Shown here in pieces: positions 16,349-19,167 of a DNA stretch of 19,167 bases. Made by a program: the position numbers and the translations under genes. Origin of the DNA: a bacterium (GTDB taxonomy: Bacteria > Zixibacteria > MSB-5A5 > GN15 > FEB-12); NCBI GenBank assembly GCA_030668045.1, contig DAOUUR010000002.1:1-19167 (forward strand), in the 5' to 3' direction. Every line of letters starts with the position of its first letter. Positions within the stretch are counted from its first letter, which is position 1. Under the pieces are notes generated by a model. It worked only from the letters and a program-made list of their open reading frames with translations. It was not told the DNA's origin and did not search any database.

Positions 16349-17754
16349 GACTGACTCTACGATCAGGCAGCGAGACTGCCAGAATTCTTCTCGTATCGGC
16401 TGATATGAAGCTGACGGGGGAATTAGTAAATGAACTGAAAGACGCTTACGAAATAATCACGGCCGATTCGATAGAACATGCTCTCGGCCTTCTGGACGAT
16501 GAGATATTTGACCTGGCCCTCACCGACGAACTGATCGGCGGCCAGTCCGGCATCGAGATTGTCCGGATCATCCACAAGAGTTTTCCGTCGATGGAATCGA
16601 TGCTGCTGATGGACGGTCAGAAGCGAACCTCGCCCTCTGAGGCGGTCGCGTGTGGCGCCTACGATACCCTCCCTCGGTGGACTTCCGGCTCCGAACTCCG
16701 CTTCCGGATTGGCAAGGCAATTGAGCATACCAGAATTCGGCAGGAGTTAACGCTGCTCCGTCAGCAGGTCGCGATGGAATACGGTTTTGACAATTTGATC
16801 GGGGAGTCCGAGGCGATGATGAAGCTGAAAGAAACAGCTCGCCGAGTAGCGCCGACCGATATCGCCATAATGATCACCGGAGAGGCGGGTACCGGCAAAT
16901 CTAAACTGGCCCGGATAATTCATCATCATTCTGATCGAAGGCTCAAATCGTTTGAGGCTTTCGACTGCGCCACCAGCCCGGAGCCAATTCTTGAGGCGGA
17001 ACTGTTTGGAAAAGCTGAAGCCGGCGGTGGCATCTCCAGTGTCAGTCCACTTGTAGGAGCGCAGGGAGGGACGTTCTTTCTCGGTCATGTTGATCAATTG
17101 CCTATGCCAGCCCAGAGCCGCTTGGTGAGGTTGTTTAAGTCTTCGGAAATTATTCCGATGGGTGCGACCGATCCGATCAAAATTGATGTTCGTTTCGTTG
17201 CATCGTGTAACTACGATCTGGAGAAGATGGTTACGGCGGGCAGTTTCCGCAAAGACCTCTTCAATCATGTGGCGGTCATCAGTCTCGAACTGCCACCGCT
17301 CCGAAAGAGAATAGAAGACCTCGAACCGCTTACCGATTCGATCCTGCGGCGAATTGCCGCCGAGGGTGACATGGTTAGTTTGTCAATTGCCCGGGACGCC
17401 AGAGAAAAACTGATGCGGCACAAATGGCCGGGCAATATCCGTGAGTTGGAGAGCAGCCTCAAGAGGGCGACCACTCTCTGCCGGGAAGGTTGCATCGAAG
17501 AAGACGATGTCATGTTTGTAACCACATCGACCGAACAGACAATCGACCAGCCCCTGGCACCGGGACACGAGACCGGAGAACAGGGTCTGCTGGCCGATAA
17601 CCAGCGTGTCACGATTGTGCGGGCGCTGGAGAACCACGACTGGAATTTCACTCGGACGGCACGGGCACTCGGAATTGGCCGAACTACGCTCTGGCGCAAG
17701 GTAAAGAAATACGATCTACAGTCACCCGACCTGGACAAACAGTCGACCAGTTGA
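16345..17754 (+). CDS. NtrC-family response regulator with degenerate AAA+ domain and Fis-type HTH
   Basis: 469 aa in the order receiver (about 12-125), AAA+ (about 150-380), Fis/HTH_8 (about 420-457). The receiver keeps D61 (LALTD) but the N-terminal acidic pair is reduced (LLVSAD) and the switch Lys is Arg (LPRW). In the AAA+ domain Walker A GEAGTGKS (179-186) is intact. ELFGKAEAGGGISSVS replaces ELFG...GAFTGA, so the sigma54-contact loop is absent. Walker B reads GGTFFLGH (241-248) where GGTLFLDE is expected, so both acids are gone. FRKD keeps one Arg finger (R302) but the second position is H308. WPGNIREL and the helix-turn-helix NFTRTARALGIGRTTLWRKV are well conserved. It should bind DNA and perhaps ATP but probably cannot hydrolyse ATP or remodel sigma54 holoenzyme. 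Confidence 0.85.
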   Translation: MRLTLRSGSETARILLVSADMKLTGELVNELKDAYEIITADSIEHALGLLDDEIFDLALTDELIGGQSGIEIVRIIHKSFPSMESMLLMDGQKRTSPSEAVACGAYDTLPRWTSGSELRFRIGKAIEHTRIRQELTLLRQQVAMEYGFDNLIGESEAMMKLKETARRVAPTDIAIMITGEAGTGKSKLARIIHHHSDRRLKSFEAFDCATSPEPILEAELFGKAEAGGGISSVSPLVGAQGGTFFLGHVDQLPMPAQSRLVRLFKSSEIIPMGATDPIKIDVRFVASCNYDLEKMVTAGSFRKDLFNHVAVISLELPPLRKRIEDLEPLTDSILRRIAAEGDMVSLSIARDAREKLMRHKWPGNIRELESSLKRATTLCREGCIEEDDVMFVTTSTEQTIDQPLAPGHETGEQGLLADNQRVTIVRALENHDWNFTRTARALGIGRTTLWRKVKKYDLQSPDLDKQSTS

Positions 17755-17769
17755 CACTCTGGGGATCAA

Positions 17770-18306
17770 ATGAAAAATTCAGCCTTCTCGGGAAAAAGAG
17801 ACTACTTGTCCGTCGATGAAAACCGGTACGACTTCAATTTCGACACTATCGCTACCAGTGCCGGTAATCTGTCCGAAGTCTTCTGGGGGCTGACCGGGGA
17901 ACTAAGCAAGACGTTCAGTATCGATAAGGCTGTTCTGGTTCTACGAAAACCTGAGGACGACCGTCTGGCGGCTGTGTCTACCTGGCGGCAGGGAAAGGTG
18001 CGCGATGGGCTGACCATTAGTCTGCCATATCAATCATCACTGTTTGAAAAAGTCGCCGAACATGGCCAGGTCTATACCGAAAATTTCACCGGCTCTTTCA
18101 GTGGCAATCTGTTTGAGCAGCGACTTCTGTTGGACGATAGCTCCCGCTCGTTTGTGGTGCATCCCCTTAAGGCGGAGGGTCACATTGTTGGCTTTCTCGG
18201 GTTCAGTTCGGAAAAACCAACAGCGTTCACGGTGATGGAAGAAGGTGGCCTGGAAGAACTGGCTGCAAAATTTGGAAACTTCATCCTGAACGCTTCAGGA
18301 TTATAA
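17770..18306 (+). CDS. GAF-domain protein
   Basis: A 178-aa cytoplasmic protein made almost entirely of one GAF-like sensory domain: a helical lead (SEVFWGLTGELSKTFSIDKAVLVLRK), strands with basic/aromatic loops (LAAVSTWRQGK), and a final VHPLKAEGHIVGFLGFSS strand pair followed by a helix (GGLEELAAKFGNFIL). There is no output domain. Cys/His haem or chromophore sites are not apparent and no ligand can be proposed. It follows the NtrC-like gene by 15 nt with GGGG 6-7 nt before the ATG, so it is the third gene of the signalling operon and may feed a signal to the two preceding proteins. Confidence 0.72.
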   Translation: MKNSAFSGKRDYLSVDENRYDFNFDTIATSAGNLSEVFWGLTGELSKTFSIDKAVLVLRKPEDDRLAAVSTWRQGKVRDGLTISLPYQSSLFEKVAEHGQVYTENFTGSFSGNLFEQRLLLDDSSRSFVVHPLKAEGHIVGFLGFSSEKPTAFTVMEEGGLEELAAKFGNFILNASGL

Positions 18307-18322
18307 CCACGTCAATCTAATT

Positions 18323-19167
18323 TCATTTGGAACGAATGCTCCGAATAGCCCGATTGTGTTCGGCGTTGGTGCGCGAGAAATGATGCCCGCCCGAATTATC
18401 CGCCACAAAGAAGAGGAAGTCTGTCTGCTCAGGGTTGAGAGCGGCCTCGATTGATGCCAGCCCCGGCGAATTAATTGGCGTTGGTGGCAGACCCCGATGC
18501 ATGTACGTGTTGTACGGCGTATCTTTTCGCAGGTCACGTCTCATCAGTGGTCGATCCAACCCACCCAATCCATAGATGATAGTGGGGTCGGCGTCGAGTT
18601 TCATCTTGCGAGAAAGACGATTGAGATAGACCGATGCAATTCTGTCACGCTCCGAATTCAAACTCGACTCGGCCTCTATAATTGATGCCAACTTAACGAT
18701 GTCAAACCGATCAAGATCAAGCGGAGTGCTTTCCGGCCAGATAGAATCGATCCGTGCGGTCGACATCTGCACCATCTCTGAGATGATATCGGTAGCGCCG
18801 GTTCCCCATGGGAAGTAGTATGTCTCCGGAAAAAGAAAACCCTCTAGGCAAGGGACGTTCAGTTCGGCCAGCAAAGCGGTGTCGTGATTGAGACCAACAA
18901 TGAAGGCCGAATCGAAAGTCATCCGCTCGGCCAAAATCCCCGCCATTTTCCAGATTGTTGTTCCCTCGGGAATGGTGACTTTGATTTTGACCACCTCGGC
19001 CCGGGCAAGTTTATCCAGGACACTGGCACACGAGTTCTTGCCGGTGAAATCGTACCGACCGGGAGTAAGTTTCGTATCGACTCCACGCCAGCGAGCCGGG
19101 TAGCGCAACATCAATCTTGAGCGGACCACGCCTTTGTCCAGCAATTCGTCGGCAATGCCTGAAAAGC
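18323..19167 (-). CDS. mltG: Endolytic murein transglycosylase MltG (5' partial)
   Basis: MltG (YceG) is an inner-membrane lytic transglycosylase that cuts nascent peptidoglycan and sets glycan strand length. The frame stays open to the window edge, so the N-terminus, including the expected membrane anchor and the start of the LysM-like domain, is missing; the TTG at 19144 is internal. Visible: a LysM-like part (PGRYDF ... TIPEGTTIWKMAGILAERM), PCLEGFLFPETY, the catalytic Glu in KLASIIEAES (Glu codon at about 18674-18676), LDADPTIIYGLGG, and YNTYMHRGLPPTPINSPG near the C-terminus. It converges on the GAF gene with a 16-nt gap and no visible terminator. Confidence 0.92.
   Translation of the reverse strand, partial: FSGIADELLDKGVVRSRLMLRYPARWRGVDTKLTPGRYDFTGKNSCASVLDKLARAEVVKIKVTIPEGTTIWKMAGILAERMTFDSAFIVGLNHDTALLAELNVPCLEGFLFPETYYFPWGTGATDIISEMVQMSTARIDSIWPESTPLDLDRFDIVKLASIIEAESSLNSERDRIASVYLNRLSRKMKLDADPTIIYGLGGLDRPLMRRDLRKDTPYNTYMHRGLPPTPINSPGLASIEAALNPEQTDFLFFVADNSGGHHFSRTNAEHNRAIRSIRSK

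Overview
This window looks like the chromosome of a Gram-negative bacterium with a moderate (about 50%) GC content. Three things point that way. It carries a CMP-KDO synthetase-like gene, which belongs to LPS-type sugar metabolism. It carries a Wza-like SLBB outer-membrane export protein with a Wzz-like partner. Its first gene ends in a dockerin-type tail (NISDITYLVDYLFG), a C-terminal signature I associate with uncultivated FCB-group lineages such as Zixibacteria. The phylum is an inference from style and not a proof. I saw no tRNA, rRNA, CRISPR array or insertion sequence.

Layout. (1) 2-613, plus: the 3' end of a secreted/surface protein with an Fn3-like module and two dockerin repeats. (2) 685-5377, minus, transcribed tdh > acpS > acs-like > acp > kbl: an apparent operon in which the two enzymes of threonine catabolism (L-threonine 3-dehydrogenase and 2-amino-3-ketobutyrate CoA ligase) flank a complete carrier-protein module (4'-phosphopantetheinyl transferase, AMP-forming acyl ligase, acyl carrier protein). 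A good sigma70-type promoter (TTGACG-17-TATAGT) and a leader of about 105 nt with two hairpins precede tdh. (3) 5544-11003, minus: an exopolysaccharide/envelope glycan block made of a YfhO-like polytopic membrane protein, a four-SLBB export protein, a Wzz-type co-polymerase and a DegT-family sugar aminotransferase. A PIG-V-like GT-C mannosyltransferase (11024-12127, plus) diverges from it. (4) 12223-14652, minus: kdsB-like cytidylyltransferase followed by pyrG, so the CTP maker and a CTP user are co-transcribed. (5) 14972-18306, plus: three tightly packed signalling genes, namely a PAS protein with a degenerate histidine-kinase-like C-terminus, an NtrC-family regulator that has lost its Walker B acids and GAFTGA loop, and a GAF protein. 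(6) 18323 to the window end, minus: mltG, truncated by the window edge.

The most unusual unit is the tdh-acpS-acs-acp-kbl operon. Its gene content mimics bacterial sphingolipid clusters (synthase, carrier protein, acyl ligase, SDR reductase), yet the motifs of its alpha-oxoamine synthase and its SDR are those of true Kbl and SDR-type Tdh. It may therefore be a carrier-protein-linked version of threonine/glycine interconversion using acetyl-ACP. The second point of interest is the regulatory trio, where both sensor and response regulator look catalytically dead. Smaller oddities are an EF-hand-like calcium loop inside the SLBB export protein and a 30-codon in-frame coding-like remnant right after the pyrG stop codon.
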